DNA from: Maricaulis sp.
GTDB taxonomy: Bacteria; Pseudomonadota; Alphaproteobacteria; Caulobacterales; Maricaulaceae
Reading direction: 5' to 3'
Assembly: GCF_030149515.1 (NCBI RefSeq)
Contig: NZ_JASBRI010000003.1
Coordinates: forward strand, 115,748-179,747
DNA length: 64,000 nucleotides
The position numbers and the translations under genes are program-made. The notes beneath the pieces were generated by a model. That model ran no database searches, was not told where the DNA came from, and saw only the letters and a program-made list of their open reading frames with translations. Numbering within the stretch: the stretch's first letter is position 1; each line of letters starts with the position of its first letter. Shown here piece by piece: positions 52,707 to 62,564 of this stretch.

Positions 52707-53150
52707 ATGAAACGCCTTATTGTCCTTGGTGCACTCATAGTGCTTGCCGCTGCACCGGCCGGCGCACAAACCTACGGATCCGTCAATCTGCGGGCCGGCT
52801 TCACGCCGGACCCCTATCGCACCTCGATCACGTCCGGGGGGACGATCCGGGCCAACAGCCTGTTCTCCAACTGCACCGGATGGGTCGCCGATGCGGTGGA
52901 CTATGCCCTCCACTATACTGCTGGTGGCTTCAACCTGACGATTTCCTCGACCTCGAATGCCGACACCACGCTGATCGTTCGCGCACCCAACGGCCAGTTC
53001 TACTGCGACGACGACAGCGGTCCCGGGCTAAACCCGGCGATCACGCTGAGCAGCCCGCAATCGGGCGCCTACTCGATCTGGGTCGGCTCCTACCGGCAGG
53101 GCGAATATGCCCGGGCAACGCTGTCGATTTCCGAGCTGGGGCGGCAATAG
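52707..53150 (+). CDS. Exported protein with PPC-like beta domain
   Basis: From the ATG at 52707 (GGGAGAGAGCC upstream) the 147-residue product has a signal peptide (1-20, ending AGAQ). A compact beta-rich domain follows, with NCTGWVADAVDYAL, DTTLIVRAPNGQFYCDDDSG and SGAYSIWVGSYRQGEYARATL. The pattern of paired strands and the DDDSG turn recalls pre-peptidase C-terminal (PPC) domains, here as a free-standing protein. Two cysteines may pair. The function is unknown. It converges with fghA. Confidence 0.8.
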   Translation: MKRLIVLGALIVLAAAPAGAQTYGSVNLRAGFTPDPYRTSITSGGTIRANSLFSNCTGWVADAVDYALHYTAGGFNLTISSTSNADTTLIVRAPNGQFYCDDDSGPGLNPAITLSSPQSGAYSIWVGSYRQGEYARATLSISELGRQ

Positions 53151-53154
53151 GCCG

Positions 53155-53994
53155 CTACGCGCCCAATATCTCGGCGTGATGGCGCAGATGATCGTCCATG
53201 AAACTGGCGATGAAATAGTAGGAATGGTCGTAGCCGGGATGGCGGCGCAGGGTCAGCGACTGGCCCGCTTCCCGGCAGGCCGCCTCGAAAAGCTCCGGTT
53301 GGAGCTGTTCGTCCAGGAACTGGTCGGCCTCGCCCTGGTCGACGAGAATGTGAGCGCCGGAGGGCTGGCGCTTTACGAGTTCGCAGGCGTCGTGCTCCCC
53401 CCAGGCGGGACACTCATCGCCGAGATAGGCGGTGAATGCCTTGCGGCCCCAGGGCACTTTCGACGGCGCCACGATGGGGGCAAAGGCCGAGACCGAGCGG
53501 TAGCGTTCGCGCTGCTTGAAGTGCAGGGTCAGGGCGCCGTGTCCGCCCATGGAATGCCCGAATATCCCCTGCCGGTCCATGTCGGCCGGAAAGGCCGAGC
53601 CGGCCAGGGCCGGCAGTTCCTCGGTGATATACTGTTCCATGCGGAAATTCGGCGCCCAGGGCATCTCGGTCGCATCGATGTAGAAGCCCGCGCCCTGGCC
53701 GAGATCATAGCTCTCGTCGTCGGCGACATCCTCGCCGCGCGGCGAGGTGTCGGGCGCCACGATCATCAGGCCCAGCTCGGCTGCCACGCGCTGCAGACCC
53801 GCCTTCTCCATCACGTTCGACCAGTTGCAGGTCAGCCCCGAGAGGTACCACAGCACCGGCACCGGCCCGCTCTCTGCCTGCGGTGGTGTGAAGACGGCAA
53901 AGCGCATGTCGCAGGCACAGGCCTCGCTGTAATGGTCGTGGACCGAAAGCGTGCCGCCGAAAGATTTCCAGCTGGTGACGGGTCGGAGAGTCAA
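53155..53994 (-). CDS. fghA: S-formylglutathione hydrolase
   Basis: The 279-residue esterase hydrolyses S-formylglutathione to formate and glutathione, the second step of formaldehyde oxidation. The nucleophile motif is GHSMGGHGALTL and the catalytic histidine is in HPGYDHSYYF; PVLWYLSGLTCNWSNVMEKAG is the family hallmark. The start is TTG at 53994, set by AAAGGA seven bases upstream; no ATG fits. It lies downstream of frmA on the same strand, separated by a toxin-antitoxin pair. Confidence 0.95.
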   Translation of the reverse strand: MTLRPVTSWKSFGGTLSVHDHYSEACACDMRFAVFTPPQAESGPVPVLWYLSGLTCNWSNVMEKAGLQRVAAELGLMIVAPDTSPRGEDVADDESYDLGQGAGFYIDATEMPWAPNFRMEQYITEELPALAGSAFPADMDRQGIFGHSMGGHGALTLHFKQRERYRSVSAFAPIVAPSKVPWGRKAFTAYLGDECPAWGEHDACELVKRQPSGAHILVDQGEADQFLDEQLQPELFEAACREAGQSLTLRRHPGYDHSYYFIASFMDDHLRHHAEILGA

Positions 53995-54026
53995 GGCGAT
54001 GTCCTTTCGGATGAAATGGTGGGCAG

Positions 54027-54446
54027 TCAGGACGGCTCGATCTCGTCCAGGCCGATCGCCGGAAGATCGAGTCTCTCCCGCGCAAGTGCCAAAAGGCGCT
54101 TGTCGGCGGTGATGAACGGCAACCCCTCCCGCCGTGCCAAGGCAATGTAGAGGCAATCATAGACAGTGTGTTCGTGCTCACAGGCAATCTGCAAGGCTTC
54201 CGGCTGCAGTGTCAGGTCGGGGTGCAATTCGGGATAGACCGAGAAGTGCCGGATCACGTCCAGGCTTGTCCCCCGGTCTATGTCGCCCCGGCAGTGATAC
54301 TTCCAGATCGCATTGGCCACTTCGGTAACGATGAGGGCCGGGGCGACCATCGCATAACGGGTGATCGCTGCGTCGGCCTGCTTGTTTCCTGGCACCGGCA
54401 GAAACGCCCGCACGGCAACGCTCGCATCGAAAACGGCCGGTTTCAA
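54027..54446 (-). CDS. vapC: PIN-domain toxin (VapC/FitB type)
   Basis: The 139-residue PIN nuclease has four acidic residues in the expected places: D7 (VFDAS), E42 (VTEVANA), D97 (VYDCLYIALA) and D115 (TADKRL). VapC-type toxins cleave tRNA or rRNA to halt translation. The start is probably TTG at 54446, overlapping the antitoxin stop by four bases, as expected for coupled toxin production. It lies 32 bases upstream of fghA on the same strand. Confidence 0.9.
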   Translation of the reverse strand: MKPAVFDASVAVRAFLPVPGNKQADAAITRYAMVAPALIVTEVANAIWKYHCRGDIDRGTSLDVIRHFSVYPELHPDLTLQPEALQIACEHEHTVYDCLYIALARREGLPFITADKRLLALARERLDLPAIGLDEIEPS

Positions 54447-54670
54447 CGATCCCGGTCCTCGCGGATCAGATCCGTCGGGTCGATATCGATGGGCTTGCAC
54501 CGCTCACGCACACCACGCGCAAACTCCAGAAAACTTTCCCGCCGACGATGGACGCGCTCCTCCAGCACTTCCCGCAGGAATTGCTCCAGCGACTTCTCTT
54601 CCAGTGCCGCCATGCGCTTGAGATTGGCGACGACGTGATCGTCGAGATTGCGGATGATGACCTGGCCCAT
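54443..54670 (-). CDS. vapB: FitA/VapB-type antitoxin
   Basis: The 75-residue protein opens with the ribbon-helix-helix pattern MGQVIIRNLDDHVVANLKRM, then AALEEKSLEQFLREVLEERV, as in FitA/Arc-like antitoxins. The C-terminal tail (FARGVRERCKPIDIDPTDLI) would wrap the toxin. AGGAG precedes the ATG. An operator of two palindromes lies directly upstream, so it should repress its own promoter. The toxin gene overlaps its stop. Confidence 0.92.
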   Translation of the reverse strand: MGQVIIRNLDDHVVANLKRMAALEEKSLEQFLREVLEERVHRRRESFLEFARGVRERCKPIDIDPTDLIREDRDR

Positions 54671-54680
54671 GGCGTGCTCC

Positions 54681-54699
54681 TGATATCATGGTGATATCA
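54681..54699 (-). promoter_or_regulatory. Operator of the toxin-antitoxin pair
   Basis: Two identical palindromes TGATATCA (54681-54688 and 54692-54699) are 11 bases apart, about one helical turn, as suits two ribbon-helix-helix dimers. On the minus strand TATGAT (54701-54696) can serve as the -10 box. The other end touches the AGGAG ribosome site, so bound antitoxin would cover both. Confidence 0.75.
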
Positions 54700-54732
54700 T
54701 AGCACGCACACAGGCCAGGCCCAATACGGCTC

Positions 54733-55842
<1,110 letters not shown>

Positions 55843-55996
55843 GATGCTTCTCCCCGGGATCTGGCGGCTCGATCTTCGACCATGACCGGTCCTCCCGTCA
55901 AAGCCGGCCCGGAGCTTGCGCAGCTGACGAGGTGACGTGCTTCGCACATGCCACTAAGTTGCCGCGCCTGTCCTGCCCCTTTGCGGAGTGAAGTGA

Positions 55997-57112
55997 ATGA
56001 GCGTGGTGATCCGGTCGACCGGCCTCTGGGTGCCCGAGGAAACGGTCTCGAACGACGAACTCGTTGCCTGCTTCAACGCCTATGTCGAAAAGTTCAATGC
56101 CGACAACGCCGATGCCATCGCACGCGGCAATGTGGAGGCCCTGAACCCCTCCTCTACCGCCTTCATCGAGAAAGCTTCGGGCATCAAGTCGCGCTACACG
56201 ATCGACAAGGACGGCGTGCTCGATGTCGATCGCATGCGCCCGCGGGTGAAACCGCGCCCCGACGAGGAGCTGGCCCTGACCGCCGAGGCCGGGGTTGCCG
56301 CCGCCCGCGACGCGCTGGAACGCGCCGGCCGCGATGCCAGGGATGTCGATGCCGTGATCTGTTCGGCCACCTCCATGCAGCGTACCTATCCCTGCATGGC
56401 GATCGAGATGCAGAACGCGCTGGGCATAGAGGGTTTCGGTTTCGACATGACCGTGGCCTGTTCCTCCGGCACGTTCGGCATGATCAATGCGATCAACATG
56501 ATCGAGACCGGCATGGCCAAATCCGTCCTGGTCATCGTGCCGGAGATCACCACGCCGCAGCTCAATTTCCGCGACCGGGACAGCCATTTCATTTTCGGTG
56601 ACGTGGCCGTCGCCATGCTGATCGAGCACGAGGACGCCGCCGGCGCCGATGGCTGGCGCGTTCTGGGCCGCAACATGATGACGAGGTTCTCGAACAATAT
56701 CCGTTCGAATTTCGGCTTCCTGAACGCCTCGGAAGACCCCGAACCGGCCTTCGAGGACCGCTATTTCGTCCAGGAGGGCCGCAAGGTGTTCAAGGAAGTC
56801 TGTCCGATGGTGGCGGACATGATCCTCACCGACATGGCCCATTTCGGTCTCAAGCCGGAGGAGATGAAACGCCTCTGGCTGCACCAGGCCAATATCAACA
56901 TGAACATGATGGTGGCGAAGAAAGTGTTCGGCCGCGATTTCGAGGAGCACGAAGCACCTGTCATTCTCGACGAATTCGCCAACACGGCCGGTGCCGGCTC
57001 GCTGGTCGCCTTCCACCGGCACAATGACGGGTTCGAACCGGGCGAGAAGGGCCTGATCTGCTCCTTCGGCGCGGGCTATTCGGCCGGCACGGTGTTTGTC
57101 GAAAAGCTCTAG
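55997..57112 (+). CDS. FabH-like 3-oxoacyl-ACP synthase III (first)
   Basis: The 371-residue thiolase-fold enzyme has catalytic Cys155 (TVACSSGTFG), a histidine in LHQANINMNM and an asparagine in FANTAGAGS, so it should condense an acyl-CoA with malonyl-ACP. It is about 50 residues longer than classical FabH. The extra residues lie between 25 and 80 (NAYVEKFNADNADAIARG), as in the longer FabH-like group. GGAGTGAAG precedes the ATG. A paralogue of identical length lies 1.7 kb downstream. Confidence 0.9.
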   Translation: MSVVIRSTGLWVPEETVSNDELVACFNAYVEKFNADNADAIARGNVEALNPSSTAFIEKASGIKSRYTIDKDGVLDVDRMRPRVKPRPDEELALTAEAGVAAARDALERAGRDARDVDAVICSATSMQRTYPCMAIEMQNALGIEGFGFDMTVACSSGTFGMINAINMIETGMAKSVLVIVPEITTPQLNFRDRDSHFIFGDVAVAMLIEHEDAAGADGWRVLGRNMMTRFSNNIRSNFGFLNASEDPEPAFEDRYFVQEGRKVFKEVCPMVADMILTDMAHFGLKPEEMKRLWLHQANINMNMMVAKKVFGRDFEEHEAPVILDEFANTAGAGSLVAFHRHNDGFEPGEKGLICSFGAGYSAGTVFVEKL

Positions 57113-57179
57113 GCTCCGGTCCGGCCGCCAGACGGCAACAGAACTGAATACCAGATCAATGTTTTTATAGCGCTATCAG

Positions 57180-57212
57180 AAAAAAGACCCGGCCCGCGCA
57201 AAGCGGGCCGGG
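57180..57212 (-). terminator. Terminator of amtB
   Basis: On the minus strand a perfect ten-base stem (57212-57203 with 57197-57188), loop TTTGC, is followed by TC and six T. It lies about 145 bases beyond the amtB stop. The rest of the gap 57113-57357 shows nothing. Confidence 0.85.
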
Positions 57213-57357
57213 CCAGTCATACGTCTCGAGGCCGGGGAGGACATGGCCTGGACGCGAACGCTACAAACGGGTCGGGAGCAGGCGCCGCAACCCCTTACAG
57301 CACCCACCCCCGCTCTCCGGCCCCCAACCGGCCGAAGGTCTTGTCCCTGATCGGTGG

Positions 57358-58569
57358 CTAGCCTCCAACGGACTCGCCGTGCAGGCTGGTGTCGAGGCCG
57401 GAGACTTCCGCCTCTTCGTCGACCCGCAATGTCATGATTTTCGACTGGACGAACAGGATGGCGAAGGTCATCGCGCCGCAATAGGCGGCCGCGGCCAGGG
57501 CGCCCCAGGTCTGCGTCCAGATCTGCAGGATATTGCCCTCGATCGCGCCCGGAGCGCCGCCGATGGCCCCGGAGGCGAAGACACCGGTCAGCACCGCGCC
57601 GACCAGGCCGCCCACGCCATGCAGGCCGAAGGCATCCAGCGTGTCATCGGTCTTCAGCGCGCGCTTGAGCGCAGTAACGCCCCAATAGGCACCGAAGGAG
57701 CCGCCGGCGCCCACGAAGAAGGCCGCCCAGGCCGGCACGAATCCGGCAGCCGGCGTGATCGCGACCAGCCCGGCAACGGCACCGGACGCGGCGCCCAGCG
57801 CGCTGGCCTTGCCGCGCAGGATCCATTCCAGACCCATCCAGACCAGCACGGCGGTCGCCGCGGCGACCTGCGTGGTAACCAGGGCGTGCGCTGCCGCACC
57901 GTCGGCAGCCAGCGCCGAACCACCATTGAAGCCGAACCAGCCGACCCAGAGGAAACCGGCCCCGGCGAGAGTGAGAACGAGATTGTCCGGTGCCAGGTTG
58001 GATCCAGGATAGCCCTTGCGCGGACCGAGGAATTTCGCCAGCACCAGTCCGGCCACGCCGGCATTGATATGCACCACGGCCCCGCCAGCGAAATCGAGCA
58101 CGCCGGCCTCGCCGAGGAAACCACCGCCCCAGACCCAATGGCAGATCGGGGCATAGACCAGCACCACCCATACCGCACCGAAAATGACGAAGGCGGAGAA
58201 GCGGATCCGCTCCACCGCCGAACCGGCGATGATCGCCACGGTGATGATGGCGAAGGTCAGCTGGAACATCAGAAAGAGATTTTCCGGCAGGTCCCCGGAC
58301 AGGGTTTCCGGCGTGATGCCCGCCAGGCCCAGCCGGCCCAGCCCGCCGATGAATGCGTTGAGACCGCCGCCGTCGGAAAAGGCCAGCGAGTAGGCGACAA
58401 GGGCCCAGACCACCGAAACGACCGCCGCAGCACCAAGGCTCTGCATCAGCGTGGAGAGCACGTTCTTGCGCCGCACCATGCCGGCATAGAAGAGTGCCAG
58501 CCCGGGCAGGGTCATGAGCAGGACCAGGGCGGTCGAAGTCAGGATCCAGGCATTGTTTCCACTGTCCAT
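57358..58569 (-). CDS. amtB: Ammonium transporter
   Basis: The 403-residue channel has eleven predicted helices with the Amt signatures LPGLALFYAGMVRRKNVLS, GGAVVHINAGVAGLVLA and the pore histidine in AFGLHGVGGLVGAVLTG. The tail ends EVSGLDTSLHGESVGG, the segment that interacts with GlnK in other bacteria. There is no cleavable signal peptide. GGAGG precedes the ATG. A glnK gene, usually adjacent, is missing here. The flanking genes are two FabH-like synthases on the opposite strand. Confidence 0.95.
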   Translation of the reverse strand: MDSGNNAWILTSTALVLLMTLPGLALFYAGMVRRKNVLSTLMQSLGAAAVVSVVWALVAYSLAFSDGGGLNAFIGGLGRLGLAGITPETLSGDLPENLFLMFQLTFAIITVAIIAGSAVERIRFSAFVIFGAVWVVLVYAPICHWVWGGGFLGEAGVLDFAGGAVVHINAGVAGLVLAKFLGPRKGYPGSNLAPDNLVLTLAGAGFLWVGWFGFNGGSALAADGAAAHALVTTQVAAATAVLVWMGLEWILRGKASALGAASGAVAGLVAITPAAGFVPAWAAFFVGAGGSFGAYWGVTALKRALKTDDTLDAFGLHGVGGLVGAVLTGVFASGAIGGAPGAIEGNILQIWTQTWGALAAAAYCGAMTFAILFVQSKIMTLRVDEEAEVSGLDTSLHGESVGG

Positions 58570-58812
58570 GAGGGCCTCCGCGGCGGTCTTTTGTGCTTGT
58601 TGCGATCCGCTCGAGAGCTAGGCGCCGGTTTGGCGGGGAGTCGACTTTGCGGCGGGAATTTCCTGGAAATGCGGGTATGGCGCTGCAGAAATGTGCACAC
58701 CTGCTCGACTTTGAGGCGGCCACGCACGATCCTTGCCCATGCGGCAATGGATTGATCGGCCTCGCCCATGGTTTACGCTGACACAGGTCTGGGAAGGAAA
58801 GAGTCGAACGCC

Positions 58813-59928
58813 GTGCCGAACTGCCTCATCCGGTCAACCGGTTACTGGGTGCCGCCGAACGTCATCGACAATGATGAACTCGTGGCCAGCTACAATGCCT
58901 ATGCGGCGCGTTTCAACGCGCAGCACGCCGACGCCATCGCCGCAGGCGAGGTCGAGGAAGTGCCGCTGTCGAGCGCCGACTTCATCGTCAACGCTTCGGG
59001 CATCCACCGCCGTCACGTCTTCGAGAAGGACGGCATTCTGGATATCGACCGGATGGTGCCGCAAATCGCGCCCCGCCCGATCGAGGATGTGTCGACGCAG
59101 GCCGAATTCGCCCTGAAATCGATCCGCCCGGCGCTCGAGAAGGCGGGGTATGACGGGTCCGAGATCGACGGTGTGATCGTCGCGTCGTCGGCACAGCAGC
59201 GGAACTTCCCCGGCCTGGCCTGCGAGATCCAGGAACAGATCGGCGCGAACGGCTTCTCCTTTGATCTGACCATGGCCTGTGCCTCGGCGCTCTACGGGCT
59301 GCACATCGCCAACTCCATGATCAAGGCCGGCGAGGCAAGGCGGATCCTGATCTCCTCGCCGGAAATCATGACCTGCATCAACGTGCATTCGCGCCGTGAG
59401 GTCCATTTCATTTTCGGCGACGCGTCCGCGGCAATGATCGTCGAGGCCGATGACGGCCGGCCGGGCGGCTGGGACGTACTGGGCACGCATGCGGAGAACA
59501 AGTGGTCCTCGGCGCTGCGCTCGGATTTCGGCTTCATCAATATCGCCGAACGCCAGGTCGAGCCGGACTATGAACCCCATCTCGACCAGGACGGACACCG
59601 CGTCTTCAAGGATGTGGTCGGTTTCGCCCCCGTCGTCGCGCGCAATCCGATGGACAAGATCGGGCTTGCACCGGAGGGCGTGCGCCGGACCTGGCTGCAC
59701 CAGGCCAATATCCGCATGGTCGACATGATCGCCAAACGTATTCTCGGCCGCGACCGCACCGAGGAAAACGCCCCCGCCATCCTGCACGAGTACGGCAACA
59801 CCTCCTCCTCCTCGGTGGTGATGAATTTCGAACTGCATTCCGATGACATGGCGGCCGGCGAAACCGGCGTGATGTGTGCCTTCGGGGCCGGCTATGGCGT
59901 GGGTGCGGTGGCCGTGAGGAAACGCTGA
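58813..59928 (+). CDS. FabH-like 3-oxoacyl-ACP synthase III (second)
   Basis: From GTG at 58813 the protein has 371 residues, exactly the length of the first FabH-like enzyme, which supports this start over the ATG at 58768. Catalytic Cys156 (TMACASALYG), histidine (LHQANIRMVD) and asparagine (YGNTSSSSV) are intact. It aligns with its paralogue throughout, including HFIFGD and the long N-terminal insert, but the acyl-pocket residues around the cysteine and asparagine differ. That suggests a different substrate. The lipoprotein gene overlaps its stop. Confidence 0.9.
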   Translation: MPNCLIRSTGYWVPPNVIDNDELVASYNAYAARFNAQHADAIAAGEVEEVPLSSADFIVNASGIHRRHVFEKDGILDIDRMVPQIAPRPIEDVSTQAEFALKSIRPALEKAGYDGSEIDGVIVASSAQQRNFPGLACEIQEQIGANGFSFDLTMACASALYGLHIANSMIKAGEARRILISSPEIMTCINVHSRREVHFIFGDASAAMIVEADDGRPGGWDVLGTHAENKWSSALRSDFGFINIAERQVEPDYEPHLDQDGHRVFKDVVGFAPVVARNPMDKIGLAPEGVRRTWLHQANIRMVDMIAKRILGRDRTEENAPAILHEYGNTSSSSVVMNFELHSDDMAAGETGVMCAFGAGYGVGAVAVRKR

Positions 59929-60938
59929 TGAACACGCAGACCCGTTTTTGGACGGCCCTTCTGGCCGCATCCGCCCTCACCGCCTGTTCGGCACCGGAGG
60001 ACACGGCCGGCACCCCGGAAGAGACCGCCCCGGCCGAAGCGGCAGAGGCCACCGGCACGAACCCGGATACGGCGGCGGAAGAGCCCGAAGAGGCCGCAGG
60101 CCTGCCCCGGGTCGACATCTATATCGCGCCCTTGAGCTGGGTCGGGGACATCCCCTCGCTGGGGCCCATCCACAACGCCACCGGTCGCGCCGGCTACGAC
60201 AACCAGCCCGCCTTCGCCGGGGACGGCGCACACTTCTACTTCACCTCGGGCGATGACGAGCATACCGATATCTGGCGCTGCAACCTGGACTGTTCGGTGA
60301 TCGAGCAGATCACCGACACACCCGGGAGCGGGGAGTATTCGCCGCGGCCCACACCTTCCGGCGGCGCCCTGTCCTACATCTACCAGCCGCCCGGCGGCTA
60401 TGGCGGCGAGGTCTGGTACGACGATCCCGATGGCGGCAATGCACGGCCGGCCTCCCGGCACGGGCCCAACGGCTATTACGCCTTCAATGCCGACATGACC
60501 CGGCTGGCCGTCTTCGCCCTGGGCGACACCTTCCGCCTGCAGGTCTTCGGACGCTTCGAGGACACCGGACCGGTGACGGTCGCCGAGAATATCGGACGTG
60601 CGCTCTACGCCGCACCGGACCATGAAAGCGTCTATTTCACCCTGCCGCGCGAGGATGAGGGCTACAGTATCCACGAGACCGGTTTCGACGGAGCCGGCAC
60701 GGCCCGTGTCTTCGACCTGCCGGGCACGGCGGAAGATTATGCCGTCTTCGCGCTGGCCGACGGACGCGATGCCTTTTTTGCTGTCGATGAAGGCGTGTTG
60801 ATGATGCGCACCCGCTCGACACCCTGGCATTCGATCGCCGATCTGGAGGCGGAAGGCCTCAGTGGCATGACCCGCCTTGCCGTCAGTGCGGACCGCCGTC
60901 ACATCGCAATCGTCGCCGACGACCCCTCCGGCGGCTAG
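59928..60938 (+). CDS. Beta-propeller lipoprotein (TolB-like repeats)
   Basis: The 336-residue protein has a lipoprotein signal with lipobox ALTAC near residue 20. A Glu/Ala/Pro-rich linker (about 22-58) and a propeller of TolB/WD40-like blades follow, for example YDNQPAFAGDGAHFYFTS and YSPRPTPSGGALSYIY, with DIWRCNLDCSV between blades. Its ATG overlaps the stop of the second FabH-like gene by one base (TGATG), so they are probably translation-coupled. The role is unknown; a periplasmic sensor or scaffold is possible. Confidence 0.82.
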   Translation: MNTQTRFWTALLAASALTACSAPEDTAGTPEETAPAEAAEATGTNPDTAAEEPEEAAGLPRVDIYIAPLSWVGDIPSLGPIHNATGRAGYDNQPAFAGDGAHFYFTSGDDEHTDIWRCNLDCSVIEQITDTPGSGEYSPRPTPSGGALSYIYQPPGGYGGEVWYDDPDGGNARPASRHGPNGYYAFNADMTRLAVFALGDTFRLQVFGRFEDTGPVTVAENIGRALYAAPDHESVYFTLPREDEGYSIHETGFDGAGTARVFDLPGTAEDYAVFALADGRDAFFAVDEGVLMMRTRSTPWHSIADLEAEGLSGMTRLAVSADRRHIAIVADDPSGG

Positions 60939-60951
60939 CCGGCCCGGCGCG

Positions 60952-62004
60952 ATGGGCGAGCACGGCCGGCACACAACGATCGTCGAGATCCAGCACCTCA
61001 GGGCCCTGGCGGTCCTGCTGGTCGTACTGGCGCATATCCACCAGAGCGACGCGCGCTTTTTCTCCGCCCCGCTGCTGGACCAGACCGCCTATTTCGGCTT
61101 TGCCGGCGTGGACGTGTTCTTCGTCCTGTCCGGTTTCATCATCCACCATCTCTATCGGGGCCATGCCGGGTTCGACCTGCGCTATTTCCTCAACCGGCTG
61201 AACCGCATTCTGCCGCTCTACTGGATTTTCACCGCGCTGGCGCTTGCGGGCTATTTTGCCATCGGCGACAGCCTGACCCGCAGTGTGGGCGAGCTGGACC
61301 TCATCGCCTCGCTGACCCTGATCCCCGCTCACCAGCCGCCGGTGCTGATGGTCGGCTGGACGCTGACCCATGAACTCTATTTCTACGCCGCCTACGGCGT
61401 GATGCTGATGCTGCCCGTCCGCTACAGGGTCCGGGCGGCCCTGGCCTGGGCGGTTGCAACCGCCGCCTACGTGGCCGCACCGATCGCCGGCGGACCCTGG
61501 CTGGCATTGATCTTCAGCCCGTTCAACCTGCTCTTTCTCGGCGGCGCACTGATCGCCGAGTTCCGCTCCAGCCTGGCCGGTTTGCGATGGCCCGCGCTGG
61601 TCCTGGCCACAGGCGGTGCCGTTCTGGGGCTTGTCTGGACGCATATCAACGGCATGGACGCGCTGGCCAACGGTGTGGAACGGGTCGGCGTGTTTGCGCC
61701 CTTCGCCGTGGGCGCGGCCTGGGCCTGGCTGGCCTGGTCGCCCCGCCTGCCCGGTCTGGCCGCCCGGATCGGCGACTGGTCCTATGCGATCTATCTGTCG
61801 CACCTTCTGGCAATCGGCGTGCTGGCGCGCCTGCTGCCGGGCTTCGTCGACGGCGCGATCTGGTCGAGCCCGCTCTTCTATGCGATCGCGCTGGCAGCCT
61901 GCCTGATGCTGGGCGCCCTCACCCACACGCTGGTGGAACAGCCGCTGCTGAAGCTGGGCAAGGCCGCGATCCGCCGCCTGGTTCCGGCGGCGGATCGTGT
62001 CTAG
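60952..62004 (+). CDS. Membrane acyltransferase family 3 protein
   Basis: The 350-residue protein has about ten helices and the acyltransferase-3 signatures IQHLRALAVLLVVLAHIHQS (active-site histidine in AHIH), FGFAGVDVFFVLSGFIIHHL, FLNRLNRILPLYW and SYAIYLSHLL. Members O-acylate sugars or envelope polymers using acyl donors. It lies 13 bases after the propeller lipoprotein and is co-directional with the second FabH-like gene, so the three may form an acyl-modification operon. It overlaps the convergent gene by four bases. Confidence 0.9.
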   Translation: MGEHGRHTTIVEIQHLRALAVLLVVLAHIHQSDARFFSAPLLDQTAYFGFAGVDVFFVLSGFIIHHLYRGHAGFDLRYFLNRLNRILPLYWIFTALALAGYFAIGDSLTRSVGELDLIASLTLIPAHQPPVLMVGWTLTHELYFYAAYGVMLMLPVRYRVRAALAWAVATAAYVAAPIAGGPWLALIFSPFNLLFLGGALIAEFRSSLAGLRWPALVLATGGAVLGLVWTHINGMDALANGVERVGVFAPFAVGAAWAWLAWSPRLPGLAARIGDWSYAIYLSHLLAIGVLARLLPGFVDGAIWSSPLFYAIALAACLMLGALTHTLVEQPLLKLGKAAIRRLVPAADRV

Positions 62005-62375
62005 ACCGCCGTCGCTTCGGTGATCTTGTAGGTCAGGTCGTCGCCATCGGCTTCGTGAATGGTCAGGTAGTCACCGACGCGCATGGTGTGGTCGCCGAGC
62101 CGGTAGACCGGCTCGTCCGGGCCTTCATCTTCCTCGTCATAGCGGAAATACCAGTGCGAGCCGCGATGGGAGAGCCAGCCATCGGCCTTGTCGGCCGGGT
62201 CCGGCGAGAAACGGTCGACCGTGCAAGCGGCCTTGTTGGCACGCCAGAGATCGAGATCGAGCTTGCCGTCCCGGTCCAGCGGCGCCACGATAACATAACC
62301 ATGGGCGTCATCGCCCTCGGGGAAACCGGCATCGGGATTGCGGCCGAGCCGCAGGATCACACGCGTCAGAGACAT
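62001..62375 (-). CDS. Conserved-looking hypothetical protein
   Basis: The 124-residue soluble protein has GGGAGAA upstream of the ATG at 62375. It contains an N-terminal LTRVILRLGRNPDAGFPEGD, a DGKLDLDLWRANKAACTV stretch, GSHWYFRYDEEDEGPDEP and a C-terminal barrel-like end HTMRVGDYLTIHEADGDDLT. No motif for catalysis or binding is evident. The strong ribosome site and normal composition argue for a real gene. The function is not recognised. Confidence 0.75.
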   Translation of the reverse strand: MSLTRVILRLGRNPDAGFPEGDDAHGYVIVAPLDRDGKLDLDLWRANKAACTVDRFSPDPADKADGWLSHRGSHWYFRYDEEDEGPDEPVYRLGDHTMRVGDYLTIHEADGDDLTYKITEATAV

Positions 62376-62564
62376 GTCTTTTCTCCCTAAATATCTTGAG
62401 GACATTTCGCGCCTTCCGCTGCGCCACGTCAATGCGCCGGCCTGCGGCATGGCCGCACACATCCGGGACCACACGTCTGTGAACAAGTGGGCTTGCGGGA
62501 TTGGTCGCGGGGGCGGTTCTCTGCTATCTCCCCTGCCCGCCCGAAGCTGACGAGACGAGACCCC

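Noticed and set aside
58570..58812. Sigma-54 or NtrC sites ahead of amtB.
   Set aside because: I found no GG-N10-GC pair in the right context and only a loose TGCA-N6-TGCA, too weak to call.
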